Origin: Dokdonella_A sp049583635
GTDB taxonomy: Bacteria > Pseudomonadota > Gammaproteobacteria > Xanthomonadales > Rhodanobacteraceae
Direction: 5' to 3'
Assembly: GCA_049583635.1 (NCBI GenBank)
Contig: JBAUWF010000066.1
Span: 4,457-68,456 of the forward strand
Length of the DNA stretch: 64,000 bases
In this document: piece after piece, positions 43,001 to 50,910 of the stretch
Numbering within the stretch: position 1 is the stretch's first letter
Layout: each line of letters begins with the position of its first letter
The notes under the pieces: generated by a model
Databases searched by the model: none
Told to the model about the DNA's origin: nothing
Seen by the model: only the letters and a program-made list of their open reading frames with translations
Program-made: the position numbers and the translations under genes

Positions 43001-44491
43001 ATAGGCCGAACGCGGACCGAAGCGTGTCGTGTAACCGTCTGCGAGCATGCGCACGACATGCATGAAGGTATCGTGCTCGAGGTGCGCGTAAGGCCACGCG
43101 CTGCGCACCATCTCGAACAGCGCCTGCTCGCTCCATTCCCGGCACGCGATCTCGGCGACGAGGTGCTGCGCCAGCACATCGAGCGGTGCTTTGATGAGCG
43201 TCAATGTATCGAGTTCTCCGCGACGCACGCTGTCCAGCAATGCCGCGCACTCGACGAGATCGTCTCGCGATTGCGGAAACAGGCAACCCCTCGGCGTCGC
43301 GCCGACCGCATGCCCCGAGCGTCCGACGCGCTGCAGGAACGCTGCGATCGAGTGCGGCGACGCGAGCTGACAAACCAGGTCCACGTCGCCGATGTCGATG
43401 CCGAGCTCGAGCGATGCAGTCGCGACCAGCACGCGCAACTCGCCACGCTTGAGGCGCTGCTCGGCATCGAGCCGCGCCTCCTTGGCAAGGCTGCCATGAT
43501 GCGCCGCGACGCGTTCCTTGCCGAGACGCTCACTCAAATGGCGCGCCGTGCGTTCGGCCATGCGCCGCGTGTTCACGAACACCAGCGTCGTGCGATGGCT
43601 TTCGGCAAGTTCGGCAAGCCGCGTATAGACCTGCTGCCACGCATCGGCCGACATGACTGCTTCGAGCGGTGCCGCAGGTAGTTCGATGTGAAGTTCGCGC
43701 CGGCGCCCATAGCCGACATCGACGATCGCGCAGTCGTGCTCATTCTCCCTTCCGCGGCTTGCACCGGAAGGGTTTGCCGCAGGCTCAATCCCGGGTGCCG
43801 GGAACGAAACGGGACCAGCGCCGAAACCGCCCGACGGCGCTCCGATCAAAAAACGCGCGACCGTCTCGAGCGGTTTCTGCGTCGCCGACAATCCGATGCG
43901 CACGAGTCGTCGTTCGCACAAGGCCTCGAGTCGCGCCAGCGACAGCGCGAGGTGACTACCGCGTTTGTTCGGAGCGAGTGCATGGATCTCGTCCACGATC
44001 ACGCTGCGCGTCGTCGCAAGCATGCGTCGACCGGACTCCGAGCCCAGCAATATGTACAGCGATTCCGGCGTGGTCACAACAATATGCGGCGGGCGCTTGC
44101 GCATCAGCGCGCGCTCGGCCTGCGGCGTGTCGCCCGTGCGCACGATGGTCCTGATCTCGACATCAGGCAACCCGAGCCGCTCGAGCTCCGCTCGGATACC
44201 CGCAAGAGGCGCTTCAAGATTGATGCGGATGTCGTTGGACAGTGCCTTGAGCGGCGAGACGTAGACAATTGCGGTTTCGTCCGCCAGCGGGCTTTTGATT
44301 CCACGCCGCACGAGATCATCGATCGCCGCCAGGAAAGCGGCGAAAGTCTTGCCCGAACCGGTCGGCGCCGCGATCAGCGCATGCCGGCCCGAGCGGATCG
44401 CCGGCCACGCTTCGTCCTGGGCCGGTGTCGGTTCGGCGAAGGTCGCGCGAAACCACGCGGCGACAGCGGGATGAAAGCAATCAAGAGGCAT
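40013..44491 (-). CDS. lhr: Lhr, large helicase-related ATP-dependent helicase
   Basis: A superfamily 2 helicase of about 1,492 residues, the usual full length of Lhr. Near the N-terminus are the Q-like motif TFAEPTPAQDEAWPAI and Walker A AAPTGSGKT, then VDEIHAL (motif II, DEIH), IGLSATQKPL (motif III) and QRVGRSGHA (motif VI). The Lhr-core winged helix and beta domains follow, then the long C-terminal extension found in the proteobacterial full-length form. Lhr translocates 3' to 5' on single-stranded DNA, unwinds RNA:DNA hybrids and belongs to mutagen-induced repair. The ATG at 44491 begins at the conserved N-terminus (MPLDCFHPAVAAWF); a TTG further upstream would add 25 unlikely residues. 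No partner exonuclease gene sits beside it. Confidence 0.95.
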   Translation of the reverse strand: MPLDCFHPAVAAWFRATFAEPTPAQDEAWPAIRSGRHALIAAPTGSGKTFAAFLAAIDDLVRRGIKSPLADETAIVYVSPLKALSNDIRINLEAPLAGIRAELERLGLPDVEIRTIVRTGDTPQAERALMRKRPPHIVVTTPESLYILLGSESGRRMLATTRSVIVDEIHALAPNKRGSHLALSLARLEALCERRLVRIGLSATQKPLETVARFLIGAPSGGFGAGPVSFPAPGIEPAANPSGASRGRENEHDCAIVDVGYGRRRELHIELPAAPLEAVMSADAWQQVYTRLAELAESHRTTLVFVNTRRMAERTARHLSERLGKERVAAHHGSLAKEARLDAEQRLKRGELRVLVATASLELGIDIGDVDLVCQLASPHSIAAFLQRVGRSGHAVGATPRGCLFPQSRDDLVECAALLDSVRRGELDTLTLIKAPLDVLAQHLVAEIACREWSEQALFEMVRSAWPYAHLEHDTFMHVVRMLADGYTTRFGPRSAYVHRDAVNGNLRARRGARLTAITSGGVIPDNADYDVVLEPAAQMIGTVNEDFAVESIAGDIFQLGNMSYRILRVERSRVRVEDAHGAPPTIPFWLGEAPGRSDELSSAVSRLRGEISRRLPVPVHGAQPCGAAQAWLTDEVGLDESAARQIVEYLGAAKAALGVLPTRREIAIERFFDESGGTQLVIHTPLGSRINRAWGLALRKRFCRKFNFELQAAATEDAIVLSLSTSHSFPLEDVARYLNSSSVCEVLIQALLDAPMFGVRWRWNASTALALPRFTGGRKVPAQLQRMKAEDLLATVFPDQVACAENLVGEREIPDHPLVAQTVHDCLHEAMDVDGLVDLLRALECGDARVVARDLTEPSPLAAEVLGARPYAYLDDAPLEERRTQAVSGRRWVDAATAADFGRLDPGAIAAVRDEAWPGATNADELHDALMAVAFLGEDEVHANPVWSDLLDQLAAQRRVTSIDACATPGALRRLWIPAERLPQFCALFPSADGQPPIAAPAEYASQTWTREEALLDILRARLTGLGPATADALARSLGVAIADVDVELLRLESEGYVMRGQFTAAGRALEWCERHLLARIHRYTVGRLRREIEPVEPRDFMRFLFEWQHVAPGSRVSGPDALAGVVAQLEGYEAPAAAWESELLPARIEGYEPSWLDDLCLAGRLVWTRLRGATDDPTRGRSAGPVRATPIVLLLRRHLAQWTALGRRAGATPSTLSSRAQAVVEQLVHGGAAFFDELVATTGLLRTELEDALGELVATGIVNADSFAGLRALLVPAARRAARRRGRRRALFGIADAGRWGLVRRRDDAPAQSGDSQRPRIAHETLELVAWTLLRRYGVVCWRVIAREAAWLPPWRELVRVLQRLEARGEIRGGRFIAGLSGEQFALPDAIGLLRKTRQTSYEGILVSVCGADPLNLVGNVVAGAHVPTLTGSRVLYRDGIPIATLVGSAVTLLEPIDPALEWTARKALLRRTDSAKPTEACAHAASDAV

Positions 44492-44623
44492 GACGGGATT
44501 GTGCGCGTCGATGCGCGAAAAGACGACCGATCGATGATTCAGGGAGATGGCGTCGCGGACATTCAATCACAAGCGGCGCGCACACGCCGGGCACACGGCC
44601 CGATCGCGATAATCACGCTTGTC

Positions 44624-45109
44624 CTATTTCTCGAACAAACCATGCCGGCGGTGCCATTGTTCCAGCGACTCGTCGGGGAAATGTTCGAAGCGGTGCTCGC
44701 GCTTGCCGCGCGGCAGCTCGACCCAGTTCGCCTTCGAGTCGAGCAGGATATGGAAGCGTTCCGGCGGTTTCGGCAGCGGCGTGTCGATGGCCGATGCATG
44801 CGGGTGCACGAGATCGGGCCAGGTCGGATCGTACGCCCACAACGCGCTGCCGCAGTGCTTGCAGAAATGGCGTCGCGCACTGCTCGACTGCAACTTCCCG
44901 TCACGCTTGACTTTGGCGCGATAGACGCCGAGATGTTCGCGCCCGTCAACTTTCAGCGTTTTCCGGTACGCACCGAGATTGATGGCAAAGCCACCACCGC
45001 CAGCGGTCTTGCGGCAGATCGAGCAGTAGCAATACATGAACGGCACCGGCGCATAGGCCTCGACCGAGAAGGTGACGCGCCCGCAGTGACAGGATCCTTC
45101 GAGTTTCAC
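44624..45109 (-). CDS. GFA (Mss4-like) zinc-binding family protein
   Basis: A 161-residue protein with the zinc pattern of the GFA family: GSCHCGRVTFSVEA, CYCSICRKTAGGG and HFCKHCGSALW. Members were first linked to glutathione-dependent formaldehyde activation, but most have no proven activity, so a specific reaction should not be assumed. The GTG start at 45109 follows GAGGCACGAAC and opens directly at the domain. It lies 22 bp downstream of the membrane-protein gene on the same strand and is probably co-transcribed with it. A second member of this family is encoded at 55698-56096. Confidence 0.88.
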   Translation of the reverse strand: MKLEGSCHCGRVTFSVEAYAPVPFMYCYCSICRKTAGGGGFAINLGAYRKTLKVDGREHLGVYRAKVKRDGKLQSSSARRHFCKHCGSALWAYDPTWPDLVHPHASAIDTPLPKPPERFHILLDSKANWVELPRGKREHRFEHFPDESLEQWHRRHGLFEK

Positions 45110-45131
45110 GTTCGTGCCTCGTGTCTGTGTG

Positions 45132-45677
45132 CTATGACCCGATCGTCGGTGAGGTGCTTGTTCGAGCGGAGCGAAGCAGAACGCCGACGAGATAGACGAC
45201 GTAATAGGCAACCACGGCCGCGAGCAGCGCAAGAGTCAATGGACTGCGTTGGTAGGCCGCGATTGGGTAGGCACCACCTGCTCGGGCTCCCGCCTGCAGC
45301 GTCGGATAGATCACCAGGAAGCGGTAAAGCAGTCGCCCGAGCAGCACCAGGCTGATTGCGACGCCGATATAACCGTGCGGCGTATACCAGCGATGCCCGT
45401 CGGGGTCGGTCTCGAAGTGCGTCAGGTGCAGACCGGCGACCGCGAGGAACGCACCTGCGAGCAACCCGATTGCCGCAGCACCCGCCAACCGCGGACTGAG
45501 GAACGCGGGCAACAGGACCAGCAGCCCGATCACGGCAAACAGGACGATCCGCGTCTTCATGCGGCCGGGTCTGACCGGCTGGCGTCCGAAGTTGCGCCGC
45601 ACTCGGCGGTAGATCGCGAACAGAATCAGCGGAACGACCAGAATCGGAGCATGGGCGGTTGGTGTCATCGGAGTCAT
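45132..45677 (-). CDS. Multi-pass membrane protein, DUF1453-like
   Basis: A 181-residue protein with about five hydrophobic segments: residues about 8-24 (ILVVPLILFAIY), 40-58, 60-80, 105-123 and 150-172. After the first helix comes a basic segment, RRVRRNFGRQPVRPGRM, which recalls the DUF1453 (CcdC-type) membrane proteins; this assignment is tentative. Two ATGs lie three codons apart at the start and neither has a clear ribosome-binding site; the outer one is used here. It precedes the GFA gene on the same strand. Function unknown. Confidence 0.65.
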   Translation of the reverse strand: MTPMTPTAHAPILVVPLILFAIYRRVRRNFGRQPVRPGRMKTRIVLFAVIGLLVLLPAFLSPRLAGAAAIGLLAGAFLAVAGLHLTHFETDPDGHRWYTPHGYIGVAISLVLLGRLLYRFLVIYPTLQAGARAGGAYPIAAYQRSPLTLALLAAVVAYYVVYLVGVLLRSARTSTSPTIGS

Positions 45678-45774
45678 TGCAGCGTGTCTTCCCGCAGCTA
45701 ACAGCGAACAAATCCAGCGTCTTCCGGGGCGACGTTCGGTGCCTGCGGCGTTTTGCACCGTCACGGAATTCGGT

Positions 45775-46332
45775 TCATCGATGCGACACCAGGGACGCAA
45801 CGAAACCCTCGATATAATTCCCGAGCGCGGTATTGACCGTGGCGTCGATGATATCCCCTTGGGCGTCGAACACCTTGCCCGCGCGTGGAACCAGCAAGCG
45901 CCCGCCGGTCCACAGCTCGGCACCGAGCGCGCGCAACACCGGCAGCCACGCGTTCTGCGCCAGGATGGTGCCGAACCCGCCTTGCGAAGCGCCGATCAAC
46001 GCCACCGGCTTGCCACCGAACACACGCGCAATATCGGCCGACGGACGGCTCAGCCAGTCGATTGCATTCTTGGTAACGCCGGGGATGCTGTTGTTGTATT
46101 CGGGTGTGACGATCAGGAGACCATCGGCAGCGGCAATCGAATCCTTCAGCGCCGACACCGCTGCGGGAATGCCCATTTTCGCTTCATCGTCCGCATCGTA
46201 GAGCGGAAACTCGCGAATCGATCCGATGTCCATCCGGCTGCCGGACGGCATCATCGATTCGGCCGCACGCAACAGCGCGCCATTGTAGGAGCCCGTGCGC
46301 AGGCTGCCGGAAAACCCGACAATCGTGGTCAT
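45775..46332 (-). CDS. NADPH-dependent FMN reductase (chromate/quinone reductase type)
   Basis: A 185-residue flavodoxin-like reductase. The FMN phosphate loop is GFSGSLRTGSYNGALLR at residues 6-22, and the family motif TPEYNNSIPGVTKNAIDWLSR lies at about 75-95, with LIGASQGGFG further on. These match the NAD(P)H-dependent FMN reductases that include E. coli YieF/ChrR and reduce quinones and, incidentally, chromate. The protein is cytoplasmic and complete in length. GAGG nine bases before the ATG supports the start. It lies between nrdJb upstream and the membrane-protein gene downstream, with gaps large enough for its own promoter. Confidence 0.9.
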   Translation of the reverse strand: MTTIVGFSGSLRTGSYNGALLRAAESMMPSGSRMDIGSIREFPLYDADDEAKMGIPAAVSALKDSIAAADGLLIVTPEYNNSIPGVTKNAIDWLSRPSADIARVFGGKPVALIGASQGGFGTILAQNAWLPVLRALGAELWTGGRLLVPRAGKVFDAQGDIIDATVNTALGNYIEGFVASLVSHR

Positions 46333-46588
46333 TGCATATACCTCTTCGCAACAGCGTCAGCGCGACCAGATCAAGGACCAGCCTTTCGGCATCGCTGTCG
46401 ATGGATCGGTGTAGCCGCTGGAAATCGCTGCGCCAGGAAGGTGCTCGCCTGGTTGCTCAGATGCGCGCCGGTCAAACGTCGTTGCGATCAGGGACCGCTC
46501 GGTCAGCGTGACAAACGAGAAGATGCAGCGGCCGGCGTGCAATCATGGATGCGCAGATCGGAGGCAGAACAGACGCCGGGTCCCGGGT

Positions 46589-47416
46589 TCATCCGCATTT
46601 CGAATAGCCGCAGGCGAGACAGGTTGCGCAGCCGTCCATCAGGATCACCGCACTGGTATGGCACTTGCCACACAAGGTGGCCCCCTGCGGGAAAGTGCCG
46701 GCAGACGGGCTGGATGAATCCGCCCGGTTCTCGCCTGCGCCGGATTCATCGAAGTCGGAATCCGCAGCGGCGTCCGGGTCGACCGGTACGCCAGCCGGTG
46801 TGCCGCCCGGCCCGGATTTCCGTGTTGCGGCTTGCTTGCTGGAGACTGCCTCGTAGGCTGCACGCTTCTCGGCAATCAGCGCGCGCTGTTCCGGACTCAT
46901 CTCCGGATCATGCATCAGGCCGATCGACTTGAGGTGGGTCTCGATGATAGCGCCAAGTTCGGCAACGATCGACGGCATGTACACGCCACCGGCCTTGAAA
47001 TAGCCGCCGCGCGGATCGAACACGGCTTTCAGTTCCTCGACCAGGAACGTCACATCGCCACCCTTGCGAAATACCGCCGACATGATGCGCGTCAGCGCCA
47101 CGATCCACTGGAAATGGTCCATGTTCTTGGAGTTGACGAACACCTCGAACGGTCGGCGCAACTCGTGCTCGGTGCCGGCGTTCAGCACAATGTCGTTGAT
47201 CGTGACGTAGAGCGCATGCTCGAACAGCGGTGACTTGATCTTGTAGGTCGCGCCGATCAGCACATCCGGCCGTTCGACCTTCTCATGCATCTGGATAATT
47301 TCGGCGATCGGCGATTCGTCGTCCGCGGGCATCACTTCCACGGCAGGCTGCACGGCCGTTTCATCGGACCGGACGACGCCGTAATTCTTGATGCGGTTGC
47401 CTATCTTGATGGTCAT
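46589..47416 (-). CDS. nrdJb: Class II ribonucleotide reductase, small chain NrdJb (TSCPD domain)
   Basis: A 275-residue protein corresponding to the C-terminal part of a B12-dependent ribonucleotide reductase split into two genes, as known for Pseudomonas aeruginosa nrdJa/nrdJb. The TSCPD-type domain covers about residues 45-170 (DVLIGATYKIKSPLFEHALY, then VFVNSKNMDHFQWIVALTRI and FRKGGDVTFLVEELKAVFDP). A disordered Pro/Ser/Asp-rich linker leads to a C-terminal cysteine cluster (LCGKCHTSAVILMDGCATC, LACGYSKCG) that probably binds zinc and supplies the redox-active cysteines that re-reduce the active site. It is separated from nrdJa by the histone-like gene and a strong hairpin. Confidence 0.88.
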   Translation of the reverse strand: MTIKIGNRIKNYGVVRSDETAVQPAVEVMPADDESPIAEIIQMHEKVERPDVLIGATYKIKSPLFEHALYVTINDIVLNAGTEHELRRPFEVFVNSKNMDHFQWIVALTRIMSAVFRKGGDVTFLVEELKAVFDPRGGYFKAGGVYMPSIVAELGAIIETHLKSIGLMHDPEMSPEQRALIAEKRAAYEAVSSKQAATRKSGPGGTPAGVPVDPDAAADSDFDESGAGENRADSSSPSAGTFPQGATLCGKCHTSAVILMDGCATCLACGYSKCG

Positions 47417-47474
47417 ATACCGTGAGTTCGCGAATGAATATGGATCGGTGGCGAGCGTCGGCCCGCGAACCTCG

Positions 47475-47507
47475 CGATCACGGCCGGCTCATGACCGGCC
47501 GTGATCG
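47475..47507. repeat. 13-bp perfect hairpin between the histone-like gene and nrdJb
   Basis: CGATCACGGCCGG at 47475-47487 and its exact complement at 47495-47507 enclose a 7-nt loop. It lies just after the stop of the histone-like gene on the minus strand, upstream of nrdJb. Without a T-tract it is not a standard terminator; it may trim, stabilise or partly attenuate a shared transcript. Confidence 0.75.
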
Positions 47508-47531
47508 TTCGGGACGGTGCCAGGCCGCACG

Positions 47532-48281
47532 CTATCTGCGACGAGAGCCTTTCTGCGCCGCCCTGCGGGTACCCTTCCTGATCGCGGCCTTGCGCGCGGC
47601 TTTTTTGACCACGGGTTTCCTTGCACCCGTCTTCTTCGTTGCCGCCTTGCGAGTACTCTTTCGGGCCGCTGCCTTGCGCGCGGCTTTTTTCGCCACGGAT
47701 TTCCTTGCACCCGTCTTCTTCGTCACCGCCTTGCGAGCGCTCTTTCGGGTCGCTGCCTTGCGCGCCGGCTTCCTTGATGCCACCTTCCTCGCCGCGGTCT
47801 TGCGGGCGACCTTGCGAGCAACTTTTCGGGCAGTCTTGCGCGCAACTTTTCTGGTCGCCGTTTTACGGGCAGCCTTCGCCCTTGCCTTTTTCGCTGCTGG
47901 CCGAGCGCGCTTCGCTTTCCCTGTCGCCGCCTTCTTCGCAACTTTCTTGCGCGCGGCGGCCGGCTTGGTTGCGGCCTTCTTTACGGCTGCTTTCCTGGCG
48001 GCTACCTTCTTCGGCTTCTTCTTCGCGGGCTTTCTGGTGACGGCTTTCTTGACCGTGGCCACGACGGTCTGTACACGGCGCGCGGCTTGCTTGCGCGCCT
48101 TTTTGGCCTTCTTGCCGACTTTCCTGGCAGTCGTACCAACCGCCTGGCCTGTATCGCTGGCTGCTGTTGTCACCGACGTGCCGATTGCACTGGCCATGTC
48201 GGCCACGGCGCCGCCCATTTCTGTCGCACCCTCCTTCATCTCGTCCAACGACTCGCCGAAACTGCTGCCTTCACTGTGCAT
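47532..48281 (-). CDS. Histone H1-like, lysine/alanine-rich DNA-binding protein
   Basis: A 249-residue protein with two parts. Residues 1-60 are mildly acidic and helical (MHSEGSSFGESLDEMKEG, ASAIGTSVTTAASDTGQA). From about residue 60 to the end the chain is almost entirely Lys, Arg, Ala, Val and Thr in repeats of the type KKAARKAA, ARKVARK and KKTGARK, like eukaryotic H1 tails and bacterial AlgP or HctB proteins. It should bind and compact DNA, or bind RNA, without sequence specificity. GAGAGGGGAACCAAC before the ATG at 48281 supports the start. It sits between nrdJa and nrdJb on the same strand, which is unusual. PhaF-type phasins have similar tails but a longer N-terminal domain, so that alternative is less likely. 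Confidence 0.85.
   Translation of the reverse strand: MHSEGSSFGESLDEMKEGATEMGGAVADMASAIGTSVTTAASDTGQAVGTTARKVGKKAKKARKQAARRVQTVVATVKKAVTRKPAKKKPKKVAARKAAVKKAATKPAAARKKVAKKAATGKAKRARPAAKKARAKAARKTATRKVARKTARKVARKVARKTAARKVASRKPARKAATRKSARKAVTKKTGARKSVAKKAARKAAARKSTRKAATKKTGARKPVVKKAARKAAIRKGTRRAAQKGSRRR
47596..47763 (-). repeat. Two tandem 84-bp units inside the histone-like gene
   Basis: Bases 47596-47679 and 47680-47763 are near-identical 84-bp units, each encoding 28 residues of the basic tail (both contain KKTGARK). They differ at a handful of positions. They suggest that the tail length can change by slippage or unequal exchange. Confidence 0.8.
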
Positions 48282-48350
48282 GTTGGTTCCCCTCTCCGGA
48301 ATGATGCATGCCTGAAACGGGCCGTGAGCCTGCACTCATTGCCGGTCCGC

Positions 48351-50498
48351 TCAGAACTTGCCGTAGTAGCCTTCCTTCAGTGCATCGAAGAGATTGGCCG
48401 CGGTGTGCGTTTCGCCATCGTATTCGATCTCTTCGTTGCCCTTGACCTCCACCACGGAACCGTCTTCGAGCTCGAAGCGATAGGTGGTGTTGGCTAGATC
48501 ATGCTCCTTGACCAGTACTCCTTGGAAGGCCGTCGGGTTGAAACGGAAGGTTGTGCAGCCTTTGAGGCCCTGCCGGTATGCGTAACGGTAGATGTCCTTG
48601 AAGTCTTCGTAGGGGTAGTCGGTCGGCACATTGGCGGTCTTGGAGATCGAGGAATCGACCCAAACCTGTGCCGCGGCCTGGATGTCGACGTGCGCGGTCG
48701 GCGAGATGTCGTCGGCGGACACGAAGTAGCCGGGCAGCTTTTCAGCGGTCTCGTCCGACCCGGGCATCGCCTTGCCGTTGATCAGTTCGCGATAGGCCAG
48801 CAGCTCGTAGCTGAACACCTCGACTTTTTCCTTGGTCTTCCTGCCTTCGCGGATCACATTGCGGCTGTAATGGTGCGCGAAGCTCGGCTCGATGCCGTTC
48901 GAGGCATTGTTGGCCAGTGACAACGAAATGGTACCGGTCGGCGCGATCGAGGAATGATGGGTGAAGCGCGCGCCAACTTCGCCGAGTTCGGCCACGAGTT
49001 CGGGCGCGACCCCGGCGACGCGTTGCATGTAGCGACTGTATTTCGCATGCAGCAACCGACCCGGCACGCGATCGCCGACCTCGTAGCCATCGGCAACCAT
49101 CTCCGGGCGTTTGCGCAGCAGTTCGCCGGTCACCTCGAATTCTTCGAGCATGATCGGCGCCGGGCCTTTCTCCTTCGCAAGGCCGAGCGCGATTTCCCAG
49201 CCGGCCAGAGCCATCTCGCGTGCGACGTCGGTGGTGAACTGGCGGGAATCCGCCTCGCCATAACGCATCTTGAGCATCGTGATGGTCGAGCCGAGGCCGA
49301 GAAAGCCCATGCCATGACGACGCTTGCGCAGAATTTCCGCCCGTTGCTCGGCGAGCGGCAGCCCGTTGACCTCGACCACGTTGTCGAGCATGCGCGTGAA
49401 CACGCGCACCACTTCACGGTATTCGTCGAAGTCGAAACGCGCCTTGGGTCCGAACGGATCGCGCACGAAAGTGGTCAGATTGACCGAACCGAGCAGGCAG
49501 GAGCCGTACGGTGGCAATGGTTGCTCACCGCACGGATTGGTCGCGCGGATGTTCTCGCACCACCAGTTGTTGTTCATCTCGTTGACACGGTCGATCAGGA
49601 TGAACCCCGGCTCGGCATAGTCATAGGTCGAGACCATGATCATGTCCCACAGGTGGCGTGCACGCAGGTATCCGTAGATTCTGCACGCGACCAGACCATC
49701 CTCGCGCTCGACATACTGCTTGTGCGTCGGCCATTCACGCCACACGACCGTGGCCGGATCGCTCAAATCGACCTCGTCCTCTTCCTTGACGTGGATCGGA
49801 AACACCAGTGGCCAGTCGGCATCGTCCTCGACCGCCTGCATGAAACCGTCGGTGATCAGCAACGACAGATTGAACTGGCGCAAGCGGCCGTCCTCGCGCT
49901 TGGCGCGGATGAACTCGCGCACATCCGGATGGGCGACGTCGAACGTGCCCATCTGGGCGCCGCGGCGGCCGCCGGCCGACGACACCGTGAAACACATCTT
50001 GTCGTAGATGTCCATGAATGACAGCGGACCCGAGGTGTACGCGCCCGCACCCGACACGTAGGCGCCTCGCGGTCGCAGGGTTGAAAATTCGTAGCCGATG
50101 CCGCAACCGGCCTTCAAGGTCAGCCCGGCCTCGTGCACGCGATCGAGGATATTGTCCATCGAATCCTCGATGGTTCCGGACACTGTGCAGTTGATTGTCG
50201 AGGTCTTCGGCTTGTGCTGCTGGGCGCCCGCGTTCGATGTGATGCGCCCGGCCGGGATCGCTCCCCGACGCAGCGCCCACAGAAATCGCTCGTTCCAGTA
50301 TTTCTGTTTTTCCGGTGTGACCTCGACTTCGGACAACGCGCGGGCGACACGCTGGTAGGTATCGTCGATGCTGACATCGACCGGTTCGCCCTGCTTGGTT
50401 TTCAAACGGTACTTCTTGTCCCAGATATCGCTCGACGCGGGTTGCAGCGGAATCTCCACTGCGTCGCGCGTGCGTTGCTCCTGTCGAACCGTGTTCAT
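48351..50498 (-). CDS. nrdJa: Class II (B12-dependent) ribonucleotide reductase, catalytic chain NrdJa
   Basis: A 715-residue adenosylcobalamin-dependent ribonucleoside reductase chain, which makes deoxyribonucleotides with or without oxygen. The ten-stranded barrel motifs are present: STINCTVSGTIEDS and KAGCGIGYEFSTLRPRGAYV near the N-terminus, the active-site segment ATNPCGEQPLPPYGSCLLGS, HGMGFLGLGS, and the phosphate-binding APTGTISLSLANNASNG. The chain stops where a full-length NrdJ would continue into the TSCPD domain; that part is encoded separately by nrdJb. The ATG at 50498 has GGAGG 11 bases upstream; upstream ATGs without such a site would add up to 14 residues. An NrdR-box promoter precedes it. 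Confidence 0.94.
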   Translation of the reverse strand: MNTVRQEQRTRDAVEIPLQPASSDIWDKKYRLKTKQGEPVDVSIDDTYQRVARALSEVEVTPEKQKYWNERFLWALRRGAIPAGRITSNAGAQQHKPKTSTINCTVSGTIEDSMDNILDRVHEAGLTLKAGCGIGYEFSTLRPRGAYVSGAGAYTSGPLSFMDIYDKMCFTVSSAGGRRGAQMGTFDVAHPDVREFIRAKREDGRLRQFNLSLLITDGFMQAVEDDADWPLVFPIHVKEEDEVDLSDPATVVWREWPTHKQYVEREDGLVACRIYGYLRARHLWDMIMVSTYDYAEPGFILIDRVNEMNNNWWCENIRATNPCGEQPLPPYGSCLLGSVNLTTFVRDPFGPKARFDFDEYREVVRVFTRMLDNVVEVNGLPLAEQRAEILRKRRHGMGFLGLGSTITMLKMRYGEADSRQFTTDVAREMALAGWEIALGLAKEKGPAPIMLEEFEVTGELLRKRPEMVADGYEVGDRVPGRLLHAKYSRYMQRVAGVAPELVAELGEVGARFTHHSSIAPTGTISLSLANNASNGIEPSFAHHYSRNVIREGRKTKEKVEVFSYELLAYRELINGKAMPGSDETAEKLPGYFVSADDISPTAHVDIQAAAQVWVDSSISKTANVPTDYPYEDFKDIYRYAYRQGLKGCTTFRFNPTAFQGVLVKEHDLANTTYRFELEDGSVVEVKGNEEIEYDGETHTAANLFDALKEGYYGKF

Positions 50499-50680
50499 TG
50501 CGGCGTATTCCTCCATTTCCGGTTGCGCGTCAATGTGCAACCCGGCAACGCAACCGACGCCCCGTCTTGGCGTCTACCAGGACGGTACAAGACAGGAAAC
50601 CCGGGTTTCGATGTGTGCATGATCCCCACCTACCAATTTCCCCGGCGGCTGCGCGCCATCTCCGGTACAACCGCTGAACA

Positions 50681-50743
50681 ACCCAACTTATGGCGCGAAG
50701 CACACTCGAAGACCACAATATCTTGTGGTTGCGAGGTCTCCAA
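50681..50743 (-). promoter_or_regulatory. nrdJa promoter with paired NrdR boxes
   Basis: CCACAATATCTTGTGG at 50713-50728 matches 13 of 16 positions of the NrdR-box consensus acaCwAtATaTwGtgt, including every capital position. A weaker box, ACCCAACTTATGGCGC at 50681-50696, has its centre exactly 32 bp away, the three-turn spacing usual for paired NrdR boxes. Minus-strand hexamers TTGGAG (50738-50743) and TATTGT (50715-50720), 17 bp apart, would place the strong box over the -10 element, as expected for repression by NrdR. Confidence 0.7.
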
Positions 50744-50887
50744 CCCTACCGCGGGACCGGCCAAGTTGCAATGATCCTGCAACACGCAAACGGACCGCTG
50801 CCGCGAGTCGCTCTGTCGCACCGATTGCGCCTGCGCATCGGCGCGCCTGTCACGCCTTCTTGAAGACCGGGAAAGGCGGCAAGATTC

Positions 50888-50910
50888 GGTAGTGCCTCTG
50901 AGGCACTACC
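50888..50910. repeat. 11-bp palindrome flanked by 8-bp direct repeats
   Basis: GGTAGTGCCTC and its exact complement enclose a single T (50888-50910). CAAGATTC occurs directly on both sides (50880-50887 and 50911-50918). It lies in the 574-bp gap between nrdJa and the protease gene. It may be an operator, or a tiny insertion with an 8-bp target duplication. The remainder of that gap holds the NrdR promoter and a hairpin-rich nrdJa leader (GGTTGCG/CGCAACC at 50521-50555, GACGCC/GGCGTC at 50556-50574). Confidence 0.75.

Noticed and set aside
46357..46542. Possible 61-residue small protein gene upstream of the FMN reductase gene
   Set aside because: No ribosome-binding site, no recognisable motif, and the length is expected by chance in this composition. 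The region 46333-46588 shows no other feature.
50499..50712. Cobalamin riboswitch in the nrdJa leader
   Set aside because: A B12-dependent enzyme made this worth checking, but I could not find a B12-box-like sequence or the expected helical order. Only two short inverted repeats are visible.
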